From assembly GCA_963783945.1 (NCBI GenBank), contig CAWAPS010000005.1, forward strand, positions 248,001 through 312,000: DNA of 64,000 bases. The letters run 5' to 3'. Position numbers and translations under genes: made by a program. The stretch's first letter is position 1, and each line of letters starts with the position of its first letter. Source of the DNA: CAWAPS01 sp963783945 (GTDB lineage Bacteria > Actinomycetota > Acidimicrobiia > Acidimicrobiales > Palsa-688). The notes beneath the pieces are model-generated. The model saw only the letters and a list, made by a program, of their open reading frames with translations. It ran no database searches and had not been told where the DNA came from. Below are positions 33,065 to 41,360 of this stretch, piece by piece.

Positions 33065-34404
33065 CCGCATCGGCCGGGCCAAGTACCCACCACTTCGGGG
33101 GGGAGGACATCATCCTCCTGGTCGTGGTCGTAGTGCTCATAATCGCCACCGGCTACCTGGCCATGTCGGAGACGGCAATTACCCGGACGTCGAAGGTGAA
33201 GGCCCTGACGTTGGTGGAAGAGAAGCGGCGGGGTTCCCGGACCTTGCTCCGTCTGGTGCAGAACATCGACCGGGTCCTGCCGGTGGTGCTATTCGCTCTG
33301 GAGCTGTGCACCCTGGTGGCCGCCACCCTGGTCGGTGTGGTCGCGACCCACGCCTTCGGTGCGGTCGGTGTGATCGTCGCGACGGCGTTCGAGGTCATCG
33401 TCATCTTCGTCTTCGCCGAGCTGGCCCCCAAGACCTGGGCGGTGCAGCACCCCGAGCGAGCCGCCCTTTCGACCGCTCCGATCATCCGGGTGCTGGTAGG
33501 GTTCGCCCCCCTCGGCTGGATCACCCGCGGCTTGATCCGGGTAACCAACGCCTTGCTCCCGGGCAAGGGCAGCTCGGCCGGTCCGTATACCTCGGACGAG
33601 ATGCTCCGGGCCATCGCCGACGAAGCGGCCGAGGAAGATGTGATCGAAAGCGACGAGCGCACCCTCATCCATTCGATCATTGACTTCGGCGACACCGTGG
33701 TGCGCGAGGTCATGGTCCCCCGCACGGACATGGTGGCCGTCGAGTCCTACGCCCGTATAACCGATGTCATCGACATCGTGATCCCGGCTGGTTTCAGCCG
33801 GATCCCGGTATATTCCCAGGGGATCGATGACATCGTCGGCATCGTGCATCTCAAGGACCTCATGCGGGCCGAGCGCGAGGGCCACAACGAGGACGAGGTC
33901 TCGACGGTGATGAGGGAACCCCAGTTCACCCCGGAAAGCAAGCGGGTATCTGCCCTTATGCGCGAGATGCAGGCGGGAAAGTTCCATCTGGCGATGGTCG
34001 TCGACGAGTTCGGCGGCACGGCCGGCCTGGTCACCCTCGAAGATCTGATCGAGGAGCTGGTCGGGGAGATCACCGACGAGTACGACATCGAGGAAGTGCC
34101 ACCCGAGAAGCTCGCCGACGGCACTCTGGTGGTCAATGCCAGGATGCCCGTCGACGAGGTGAACGATCTCCTGAGCGGCACCGAGCTTCCCGAGGGGGAG
34201 GATTGGGACACGGTGGGGGGCCTGCTGTTCAGCCTGCTCGGCCACGTTCCGAGTGAGGGCGAAGTCGCCGAGGTACACGGTCACCGGCTGGTTGCCGAGC
34301 GGGTTCAGGGCCGCCGGATCGGACGGGTCCGCATCTCGGCTCCACCGGCGGCCGCCACCGCGGACGGCCGATCCGACGACCGCTCAGCCGATTCAGACTG
34401 GTGA
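33061..34404 (+). CDS. CNNM/CorC-type membrane transporter (hemolysin family)
   Basis: A 447-residue membrane protein. The N-terminal DUF21/CNNM domain has several TM segments (IILLVVVVVLIIATGYLAMSETAITR, VVLFALELCTLVAATLVGVVATHAFG, VIVIFVFAELAPKTWAV). Paired CBS domains (VMVPRTDMVAVESYA, RIPVYSQGIDDIVGIVHLKDL) follow, then a CorC/HlyC domain (GTLVVNARMPVDEVNDLLSGTELPEGEDWDTVGGLLFSLLGHVP). Members export Mg2+ or Na+. TTG 33061 overlaps ybeY; its stop overlaps era (GTGA). ybeY-CNNM-era synteny is typical. Confidence 0.92.
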   Translation: MTASAGPSTHHFGGEDIILLVVVVVLIIATGYLAMSETAITRTSKVKALTLVEEKRRGSRTLLRLVQNIDRVLPVVLFALELCTLVAATLVGVVATHAFGAVGVIVATAFEVIVIFVFAELAPKTWAVQHPERAALSTAPIIRVLVGFAPLGWITRGLIRVTNALLPGKGSSAGPYTSDEMLRAIADEAAEEDVIESDERTLIHSIIDFGDTVVREVMVPRTDMVAVESYARITDVIDIVIPAGFSRIPVYSQGIDDIVGIVHLKDLMRAEREGHNEDEVSTVMREPQFTPESKRVSALMREMQAGKFHLAMVVDEFGGTAGLVTLEDLIEELVGEITDEYDIEEVPPEKLADGTLVVNARMPVDEVNDLLSGTELPEGEDWDTVGGLLFSLLGHVPSEGEVAEVHGHRLVAERVQGRRIGRVRISAPPAAATADGRSDDRSADSDW

Positions 34405-35240
34405 GATCCGGCTTCGCCACCCTGGTCGGCCGGCCCAACGTCGGTAAGTCGACCCTGCTCAATGCCATCCTCGGCACCAAGGTGTCGATTACCTCGGCTG
34501 TGCCCAACACCACCCGCAACCCGGTCCGCGGGGTGCTGAACCGACCGGGTGTGCAGGTGGTGTTCGTCGATACTCCCGGCCTGCACAAACCCCGGACGCT
34601 CCTCGGGAAACGGCTCAACGACAGCGCCGCCGGCGCCCTGGTGGGAGTCGACGTGAGCGTCCTCGTCCTCGACGCCACATCCCCGGTGGGAAAAGGTGAC
34701 CGTTTCGTCGCCTCCATGCTCCCCGACAGCACGATCTGCGTGGTGAACAAGGTCGATGCCGCCTCGAGGGCCCAGGTGCTGGGGCAGCTGCAGGCGGCCT
34801 CTGAGCTCGGGCCATCCGAGTATTTTCCGGTTTCCGCCCGGACCGGTAACGGGGTGGATGAGCTGGTGGACGCCATCGCCAGCCGTATGCCCGAGGGACC
34901 TCAGCTGTACCCCGACGACATGGTTACCGACGTTCCTGAAGCGTTCTGGGTGGCGGAGCTGGTGCGTGAGCAGCTCCTGGCGGTTGTCACCCGGGATGAG
35001 GTCCCCCATTCCATCGCATGCCGGGTGACTGAGTGGGAGTGGCCGCGCATCCGCTGCGAGATACTGGTGGAGCGGGACTCGCAAAAAGGCATCGTGATCG
35101 GCAAGGGGGGTCAGGTGCTGAAACAGGTGGGCACGCGGGCCCGGGCCCAGCTGCCCGAGGGTGCCTTCCTCGAGCTGTTCGTCAAGGTCGATCCGAACTG
35201 GCAGAGCCGGCCCAAGGCTCTGGAGCGGCTCGGTTATTGA
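34401..35240 (+). CDS. era: GTPase Era
   Basis: A 279-residue GTPase that binds 16S rRNA during 30S maturation. GTPase motifs are GRPNVGKSTLLN, the switch region VPNTTRN, DTPGLHK and NKVD; the KH domain ends it (EWEWPRIRCEILVERDSQKGIVIGKGGQVLKQVGTRAR). GTG 34401 is fixed by the overlap with the upstream stop. Its last seven bases overlap the end of dinG tail to tail. Confidence 0.95.
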   Translation: MRSGFATLVGRPNVGKSTLLNAILGTKVSITSAVPNTTRNPVRGVLNRPGVQVVFVDTPGLHKPRTLLGKRLNDSAAGALVGVDVSVLVLDATSPVGKGDRFVASMLPDSTICVVNKVDAASRAQVLGQLQAASELGPSEYFPVSARTGNGVDELVDAIASRMPEGPQLYPDDMVTDVPEAFWVAELVREQLLAVVTRDEVPHSIACRVTEWEWPRIRCEILVERDSQKGIVIGKGGQVLKQVGTRARAQLPEGAFLELFVKVDPNWQSRPKALERLGY

Positions 35241-37264
35241 GCGCCGCCGATGGATTGCAGAAACGACTCCACTTCGCTGCGATGGCGGGTCCGGCGCATC
35301 GGGGGTAAGGCATTGATGAGGCTCCATCGGTAACGGGCTTTGGCCAGGCGGGTGTCGAACACGGCGACGACCCCCCGGTCGGACCGGGCCCGGATGAGTC
35401 GCCCGGTGCCCTGGGCGAGCAAGGTGGCGGCGCGCGGGACGTCGATCATCTCGAACGCCGACCGCCCGAGCTGAGCCCGACGAGCCTGCAGTAAGGGATC
35501 GTCGGGGCGGGCAAACGGAAGCCGGTCGATGGTGACGAGCGACAGGGTGGAGCCCCGCACGTCCACTCCCTGCCAGAAACCCATGGTGGCGAACAGGCAG
35601 GTGTGCTCGTCCTCGGCGAAGCGGGCGATCAGCGCCGGCTTCGGTAGGTCCGACTGCAGGAGGATGGGCCACCGCACCCGGTTGCGGATCGCGTCAGCCG
35701 ACGCCCGCATGGCCCGCCAACTGGTAAAAAGGGCGAGCGTTCTTCCCTCGGCCGCCTCGATGAGCAATACCAGCTCGTCGTGCATGGCCTTCTCGAACCC
35801 CTGGTCGCGAGGGTCTGGCAGGTGAAGGGGGCAGTAGAGAAGAGACTGCTCGTCGTAGGCGAACGGACTGCCCACGTCCAGCTGGTCATAGGAACCGGGG
35901 GCCAGTCCCAGGCGTTCGCCGAGGCGGAGCGGAATGGTAGCGCTGGTGAGAACGGCGGTCGGGGCGTCCTCCCGGGACCACAGCCTTTCCCGGAACGCCG
36001 CCCCCACGTCCAGCGGGGCCACCCGCAGCACGGGCGCGTGATCGGGTCCTTCGACCCATGCCACGTCGGTCTCGGATATTCCGATGACGTAGTCGAGATC
36101 CCGTAGCAGGTGGGTGGCGGACTGCTGGGCCCGGAGGTGCCGGCCCACGTCGGCGCCGGTCCCGCTCGGTTGGTCGCCACCCGTCACCCCTCCGAGCCTG
36201 GCCTCCGCCTCGCCGGTCCTGATGGCCCGGCGGAGGTCCCCCATGAGATGGTTGACCCGTTCTCGCGTCAGACCGAGCCGCTCCTGCATGGTCTCATCGA
36301 GGGGCTGTGGCAGGGCGGCTCCGAGGTGGACCCGGAGCGTCTCGTTGATCAGTAGCGCCGCCTCGTCAACCGCGACAGCGGCCGACGGGTCGGGCAGGAG
36401 GGGGCGGGTGGAGCGGGCCAGGGCCTGAAGCCGTCCCGCGCCGATCTCGAAGCCGAACGCGCTGGACGCGATGTCCTCCAGCTCGTGGGCCTCATCGAAC
36501 ACCACCAGGTCGTGAGGCGGCAGCATCTCGGCCCCCACGGCCAGGGCGGTCGTGTACAGATGGGTGTTGACCACGACCACATCGGCGGCCAGGGCCCGTT
36601 CCCGGGCCGCTTCCGCGAAGCACCGGGAGCCTGACGGGCACCGGCCGGCGCCCGGGCAATCCCGGGCGCTGACGCTCACCTGGGCCCAGGCGGTGTCGCT
36701 CGGCTCCCACGACAGATCCGCCCGATCGCCGGTCGCGGCGGTGTCCGCCCACTGGACCAGCCGGCCCACTTCCCGGCCCAGGGGACCCAGGGACAAGCCG
36801 CGGTCATTCTCAGTTGACCCGGGCGACCCGGGCGACCTGGACGACCCGGGTTCGAGCACCATCTGCTGGTCACCGCCCGAGACTTCGCTGACCCGCTGGC
36901 GGCACACGTAGTTAGACCGGCCCTTCAGCACGGCGAACTCAACAGGAACGGCTAGGGCCTCGGCCAGCGCCGGCAGGTCCCTGGTCGCAAGTTGGTCCTG
37001 TAGGGCCTTGGTCGCGGTCGAAACCACGGCCCGGGTGCCCAGGGCCAGCGCCGGGACCAGGTAGGCGAGGCTCTTGCCCGTGCCGGTTCCGGCCTGCACG
37101 ATCAGGTGCCGGTTCGATTTCACCGCGGCCGCGACCGCGTCGGCCATGGCGCGCTGCGCCGGGCGGTCCTCGTGGCTCGGCAAGGCACCGGTGGCCCGGG
37201 CCAGGGCGGCGTCTATGGCCGGGTCGGGCACGCCAATCACGCTACTCTGACCGCCGTACTTCAT
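35234..37264 (-). CDS. dinG: ATP-dependent DNA helicase, DinG/XPD-like
   Basis: A 676-residue superfamily 2 helicase with an iron-sulphur domain. Walker A is VQAGTGTGKSLAY and the DEAH box is VVFDEAHELEDIAS. Four Cys for a [4Fe-4S] cluster are visible: YVCRQRV, then CPGAGRCPSGSRCF. C-terminal helicase motifs include FATMGFWQGVDVRGSTLSLVTIDRLPF and QGTGRLIRARSDRGVVAVFD. A role in DNA repair or R-loop resolution is inferred from the family. ATG 37264-37262 forms the left end of the second 51-base palindrome. Its 3' end overlaps era by seven bases. Confidence 0.92.
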   Translation of the reverse strand: MKYGGQSSVIGVPDPAIDAALARATGALPSHEDRPAQRAMADAVAAAVKSNRHLIVQAGTGTGKSLAYLVPALALGTRAVVSTATKALQDQLATRDLPALAEALAVPVEFAVLKGRSNYVCRQRVSEVSGGDQQMVLEPGSSRSPGSPGSTENDRGLSLGPLGREVGRLVQWADTAATGDRADLSWEPSDTAWAQVSVSARDCPGAGRCPSGSRCFAEAARERALAADVVVVNTHLYTTALAVGAEMLPPHDLVVFDEAHELEDIASSAFGFEIGAGRLQALARSTRPLLPDPSAAVAVDEAALLINETLRVHLGAALPQPLDETMQERLGLTRERVNHLMGDLRRAIRTGEAEARLGGVTGGDQPSGTGADVGRHLRAQQSATHLLRDLDYVIGISETDVAWVEGPDHAPVLRVAPLDVGAAFRERLWSREDAPTAVLTSATIPLRLGERLGLAPGSYDQLDVGSPFAYDEQSLLYCPLHLPDPRDQGFEKAMHDELVLLIEAAEGRTLALFTSWRAMRASADAIRNRVRWPILLQSDLPKPALIARFAEDEHTCLFATMGFWQGVDVRGSTLSLVTIDRLPFARPDDPLLQARRAQLGRSAFEMIDVPRAATLLAQGTGRLIRARSDRGVVAVFDTRLAKARYRWSLINALPPMRRTRHRSEVESFLQSIGGAQ

Positions 37265-37312
37265 AGTTTATGCGTTTTTGCTGCTCCTGGTTGATTAAAT
37301 CCACAAACCATG
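37262..37312. repeat. 51-base palindromic element, copy B
   Basis: Same length and end bases (CAT...ATG) as copy A at 19472-19522, with 36 of 51 identical positions in ungapped alignment, including GCTCCT at the centre and CACAAAC near the right end. The arms CATAGTTTATG and CACAAACCATG pair at 9 of 11 positions; the inner stem is decayed. It lies between dinG and a divergent F420 oxidoreductase, and its first three bases are the dinG start codon. Confidence 0.7.
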
Positions 37313-37344
37313 ATGGACATGTCATATCGTGCTTATGCCTGCCG

Positions 37345-37398
37345 GACCGCTGCGATCCCGCCGACCGCTGCGATCCCGCCGACCGCGGCGATCCGGCG
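37345..37398. repeat. 18-base tandem repeat, three copies
   Basis: The unit GACCGCTGCGATCCCGCC occurs exactly twice (37345-37362, 37363-37380) and once with four changes (37381-37398). It stands between the palindrome and the oxidoreductase start. It is too short and too regular for a CRISPR array. Confidence 0.85.
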
Positions 37399-37422
37399 GA
37401 CCGCCGATGCAAGATGAAGCCC

Positions 37423-38355
37423 ATGAGACTCCGAGTGTTCACCGAGCCACAACAGGGCGCCAGCTTCGAGGACCTGCTCGCTGTCGCCCGCTGCGCCGAG
37501 GAGGAGGGCTTCGACGCCTTCTTCCGTTCCGATCACTACCTGAAGATGGGGGACGGCGATGGGCGTCCCGGACCGACCGACTCGTGGATCACCCTCGCCG
37601 GCCTGGCCCGGGAAACCAGCAGGATCCGCCTCGGCACCCTGGTCACGTCGGCCACCTTCCGCCTGCCCGGGCCCTTGGCGATCTCGGTGGCCGAGGTCGA
37701 CGCCATGAGCGGCGGGAGGGTGGAGCTGGGGCTGGGAGCGGGCTGGTTCGAGGCCGAGCACCGGGCCTACGGGATCCCCTTTCCCTCGACCAAGGAGCGT
37801 TTCGACCGGCTGGAGGAGCAGCTCCAGATCATCACCGGGCTGTGGGCGACGCCGGTTGGCGAGACTTTCGACCACCAGGGCTCGTACTACCAGGTAGAGG
37901 CCAGCCCGGCGCTCCCGAAGCCGGTGCAGCAGCCCCGCCCGCCGGTGATCGTCGGCGGCCACGGCCCGACCCGCACACCCCGGCTGGCTGCCCGGTTTGC
38001 CGACGAATTCAACATCTCGTTCTCGCCACCCGAGGTGGTCCGGGCCCAGTTCCAGCGGGTGGGCGCCGCCTGCCAGGCGGCCGGGCGCGATCCCGCCAGC
38101 CTGCGGTACTCGACCGGGGTCGTGGTGTGCTGCGGGTCCAACGGATGGGAGGTCGAGCGGCGGGCCAAGGCCATCGGCCGGGAGTTGGACGACCTGCGGG
38201 CCAACGGGGCGTGCGGCACCCCGGCTGAGGTCGCGGCCCGGCTGGCCGAGTGGGCCGACGCCGGGGCCGAGACCGCCTACCTCCAGGTTCTCGACCTCTC
38301 CGACCTTGACCACGTGCGGCTGATCGGGCGGGAGGTGGCGCCCCGCCTGGCCTGA
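37423..38355 (+). CDS. LLM class F420-dependent oxidoreductase (TIGR03560-like)
   Basis: A 310-residue luciferase-like protein. The N-terminus MRLRVFTEPQQGASFEDLLAVARCAEEEGFDAFFRSDHYL and the motifs LGTLVTSATFRLPGPLAI, MSGGRVELGLGAGWFEAEH and PRPPVIVGGHGPTRTPRLAARFADEFN are typical of the actinobacterial F420 group. ATG 37423 aligns best; ATG 37414 adds three residues. The frame is open further upstream through the tandem repeat, but the encoded DPADR repeats are not plausible protein. Substrate is unknown. uppS begins 108 bases downstream. Confidence 0.86.
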   Translation: MRLRVFTEPQQGASFEDLLAVARCAEEEGFDAFFRSDHYLKMGDGDGRPGPTDSWITLAGLARETSRIRLGTLVTSATFRLPGPLAISVAEVDAMSGGRVELGLGAGWFEAEHRAYGIPFPSTKERFDRLEEQLQIITGLWATPVGETFDHQGSYYQVEASPALPKPVQQPRPPVIVGGHGPTRTPRLAARFADEFNISFSPPEVVRAQFQRVGAACQAAGRDPASLRYSTGVVVCCGSNGWEVERRAKAIGRELDDLRANGACGTPAEVAARLAEWADAGAETAYLQVLDLSDLDHVRLIGREVAPRLA

Positions 38356-38463
38356 CGAGGTCGGGACCGATGGGCCCCGCTGGGACGGTCCGGCCGGCCC
38401 CGGCGGCGCCGGTCGGCGGCTCACCGTCCCCTTGCGCCGCGGCCGGAGCACTAGCTTGCAACC

Positions 38464-39210
38464 GTGGACCTCGACGGCCTCGACCCGAATCGAATACCGA
38501 GGCACGTGGCTTGCGTCATGGATGGCAACGGGCGCTGGGCGACCAAGCAGGGCCTGCCCCGTACCGAAGGTCACCGGGCCGGCGAGGAGGCTCTGTTCGA
38601 CGCGGCGTGCGGGGCCCTGGAGATGGGGATCCCTTATTTCACCGTGTACGCCTTCTCGACGGAGAACTGGCGCCGGCCTCCGACCGAGGTTCGGTTTCTC
38701 CTCAACGTCATCGCGGATCAGCTGCTCACCCGCCGCCGGGACCAGCTGCACCGGATGGGGGTGCGGATCCGCTTTATTGGCCGCCGGGACTGGCGGGTGC
38801 CCCGCTGGGTGGTGAAACGGATGGACGAGGCGACCCGCCTGACCGAGGCCAACGACGCCATGACCCTGACCGTGGCGTTCAACTACGGCGGACGAGCCGA
38901 GATAGTCGACGCGGTCAAAGCGATCGCGGCATCCGGGGTGTCCGCCTCCAAGATCGACGAGCGGACGATCCGCCGCCACCTCTATTCGCCGGACCTCCCC
39001 GATCCCGACCTGGTGATCAGAACGTCCGGGGAGTTCCGGGTGTCGAACTTCCTCCTGTGGGAGCTGGCCTACAGCGAGCTGGTGTTCACTGACGTCCTGT
39101 GGCCGGATTTCCGCCGAGAGAACCTGTACGAGGCGGTGCGGGAGTTCCAGGCCCGGGACCGACGGTACGGGAGCACGGAGACCCGTCGCGACAACGGGAT
39201 CCCGGGCTGA
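38464..39210 (+). CDS. uppS: Polyprenyl diphosphate synthase (undecaprenyl/decaprenyl, UppS)
   Basis: A 248-residue cis-prenyltransferase that makes the lipid carrier for peptidoglycan and wall polymers. The catalytic motif VACVMDGNGRWATKQG (Asp), then GHRAGEEAL, VYAFSTENWRRP, TVAFNYGGRAEIVDA and the C-terminal DLVIRTSGEFRVSNFLLWELAYSELVF are all present. It begins with GTG 38464. In actinobacteria the product may be decaprenyl phosphate; chain length cannot be read from sequence. recO starts 10 bases after. Confidence 0.94.
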   Translation: MDLDGLDPNRIPRHVACVMDGNGRWATKQGLPRTEGHRAGEEALFDAACGALEMGIPYFTVYAFSTENWRRPPTEVRFLLNVIADQLLTRRRDQLHRMGVRIRFIGRRDWRVPRWVVKRMDEATRLTEANDAMTLTVAFNYGGRAEIVDAVKAIAASGVSASKIDERTIRRHLYSPDLPDPDLVIRTSGEFRVSNFLLWELAYSELVFTDVLWPDFRRENLYEAVREFQARDRRYGSTETRRDNGIPG

Positions 39211-39220
39211 GAGCCGCGGC

Positions 39221-39961
39221 GTGACCCTCTACCGCGACGAGGGCGTGGTGCTGCGGACCCACCGCCTCGGGGAGGCCGACCGCATAGTCGTGCTGCTCAC
39301 GCTCGGCCGAGGAAAGGTCCGCTCGGTGGCCAAGGGCGTGCGCAAGACAAAGAGCCGTTTCGGCGCCCGACTCGAACCGCCGGGGCATGTCAGTTTGCTG
39401 ATGTACCAGGGCCGCGAGCTCGACGTGATCAATCAGGCCGAGACCATCGACCTCTACCGTTCGGTGCGGGAGGACCTGGGCTGCATGACCGACGCCATGG
39501 CGCTGCTCGAGGCGGTCGACCAGGTCGCCCAGGAAGGCGAGCCCAACGCCCCGCTCTACCGGATGCTCGCAGGCGCCCTGCGCACCCTGAGCGCCGCCCC
39601 GGAGCGGTCGCCTCTGCTCGTGGCGTCGTTTTACTGGAAACTGCTGGCTCTGGAGGGCGTTGCCCCGATACTGCAGCAGTGCGCGATCTGCGGAACGCCT
39701 ATCGGTGAGGGGACGGCCGGCACCGTGGTGAGCTTCGACCTGGTCGAGGGCGGGGCGCTGTGCCGGGAGCACCGCCGCGGTCCGGCGATCGACCCCGCGG
39801 CCCTCGTCCTCATCGGGCGGATCCTGGGCGGCCAGCTCGGGTCGGCCTTGGCCGAGCCGGCCGGATCCGTGACCGCGGCGGTATCCGCCTTGGCCACCGC
39901 CGCCCTCGAAGCCCACATCGAGCGCCGGCTGCGCACGGTTCACCTGCTGGGAGGCTCGTGA
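39221..39961 (+). CDS. recO: DNA repair protein RecO
   Basis: A 246-residue recombination mediator that loads RecA with RecR. The N-terminal OB fold reads YRDEGVVLRTHRLGEADRIVVLLTLGRGKVRSVAKGVRKTKSRFG; the helical C-terminal domain has a partial zinc site (CAICGTPIGEG ... GGALCREH). GTG 39221 is the start. uppS-recO-glyQS is a common actinobacterial cluster. Length is normal. Confidence 0.93.
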   Translation: MTLYRDEGVVLRTHRLGEADRIVVLLTLGRGKVRSVAKGVRKTKSRFGARLEPPGHVSLLMYQGRELDVINQAETIDLYRSVREDLGCMTDAMALLEAVDQVAQEGEPNAPLYRMLAGALRTLSAAPERSPLLVASFYWKLLALEGVAPILQQCAICGTPIGEGTAGTVVSFDLVEGGALCREHRRGPAIDPAALVLIGRILGGQLGSALAEPAGSVTAAVSALATAALEAHIERRLRTVHLLGGS

Positions 39962-40006
39962 ATTCCGGCGGTCAAGCCTCCCCGCCCCCACTAGCCTGAA
40001 ACGACC

Positions 40007-41326
40007 ATGCCTCCCGAGATGGACGAGATCGTCAGGCTCTGCAAGCACCGCGGCTTCATCTTTCCCTCGGCTGAGATCTACGGGGGCTTCCGCTCGACTT
40101 ACGACTATGGCCCCCTCGGTGTGCTCATGCTGCGCAACGTCAAGGACGCCTGGTGGCGGTCAATGGTCCAGCTGCGCCACGACGTGGTGGGCCTCGACGC
40201 CGCCATCCTGTCGTCGCCGAAGATCTGGGAGGCGTCGGGGCATCTGGCCAACTTCACCGATCCGCTCGTCGACTGCCGCAAGTGCCAGGAGCGCTGGCGG
40301 GCCGACCACCTGGAGCCCGACCCCGACGACGGCCTGGTCCACTGCCCGAACTGCGGCAGCACCGATCTGACCGAGGCCCGGGCGTTCAATCTCATGTTCA
40401 AGACCTACGTCGGACCGGTGGAGGACGAGGGGAGCGTCGCCTACCTGCGACCGGAGACCGCGCAGGGCCACTTCGTCAACTTCTTGAACGTGCTCCAGAC
40501 GTCGCGCAAACGCCCGCCGTTCGGCATCGCCCAGATCGGCAAGTCGTTTCGAAACGAGATCACTCCCGGCAACTTCGTGTTCCGCACTCGCGAGTTCGAG
40601 CAGATGGAGTTGGAGTATTTCGTGCCGCCTGACGAGGCGCCGAAGTGGTTCGACTACTGGTGCACGGAGCGCCTGGAGTGGTACGTGGGACTCGGCATGC
40701 CCCGCCAGATGTTGAGGCTGCGGCCTCACCGCGCCGACGAGCTGTCTCATTACTCGGCCGGCACGTCCGATGTGGAATTCCTGTTCCCGTGGGGCTGGGG
40801 CGAGCTGGAAGGCATCGCGAATCGAACCGACTTCGACTTGAAGGCCCATGCCAAGGCGAGCGGCGAGAAGCTCGAGTACTTCGACCAGGCCGCCGGCCAT
40901 CGGTACACGCCTTATGTGATCGAGCCGGCGGCCGGCGCCACCAGGACCATGATGGCTTTTCTCCTGGCGGCCTACTCCGTCGACGAGGTGGGAGGTGAAC
41001 CGCGCACCCTGCTACGCCTCGACCATCGTCTGGCCCCCTACCAGGTCGCCGTGCTGCCTCTGTCCCGAAAAGACACCCTGCTCCCCCTGTCGCACGAAGT
41101 GCTGGGCTTGCTGCAGCCCATCGCCATGTGCGACTACGACGAGACCCAGTCGATCGGGCGCCGCTACCGGCGTCAGGACGAGATAGGAACGCCGCTTGCG
41201 GTGACCATCGACTTCGACTCTCTGGAGGATCGGGCGGTGACCATCAGGGACCGGGATACGACCGAGCAGGTGCGTGTTCCAATTGCTTCGCTGGTCGAAG
41301 AGGTCCAGTCCCGGCTGATCCGGTGA
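40007..41326 (+). CDS. glyS: Glycyl-tRNA synthetase (alpha2 type)
   Basis: A class II synthetase, 439 residues, of the homodimeric type. Motif 1 is in LGVLMLRNVKDAWWRSMV, motif 2 in QIGKSFRNEITPGNFVFRTREFEQMELEYF, and motif 3 near GATRTMMAFLLAAY. A zinc-type insertion (CRKCQERW ... VHCPNCGST) is present. A C-terminal anticodon-binding domain (APYQVAVLPLSRKD) follows. ATG 40007 starts it. A weak GC hairpin after the stop precedes ppdK by 34 bases. Confidence 0.95.
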   Translation: MPPEMDEIVRLCKHRGFIFPSAEIYGGFRSTYDYGPLGVLMLRNVKDAWWRSMVQLRHDVVGLDAAILSSPKIWEASGHLANFTDPLVDCRKCQERWRADHLEPDPDDGLVHCPNCGSTDLTEARAFNLMFKTYVGPVEDEGSVAYLRPETAQGHFVNFLNVLQTSRKRPPFGIAQIGKSFRNEITPGNFVFRTREFEQMELEYFVPPDEAPKWFDYWCTERLEWYVGLGMPRQMLRLRPHRADELSHYSAGTSDVEFLFPWGWGELEGIANRTDFDLKAHAKASGEKLEYFDQAAGHRYTPYVIEPAAGATRTMMAFLLAAYSVDEVGGEPRTLLRLDHRLAPYQVAVLPLSRKDTLLPLSHEVLGLLQPIAMCDYDETQSIGRRYRRQDEIGTPLAVTIDFDSLEDRAVTIRDRDTTEQVRVPIASLVEEVQSRLIR

Positions 41327-41360
41327 CCGACCGGGCTCGGTTTGAACTTAGAATTCGGCC

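Noticed and set aside
37345..37398. Possible CRISPR array
   Set aside because: Units are directly abutting 18-mers with no spacers and no cas genes nearby.
37333..38979. 548-codon minus-strand frame opposite the F420 oxidoreductase and uppS
   Set aside because: It spans two well-supported + strand genes and their intergenic space; composition is typical of a GC-driven antisense frame.
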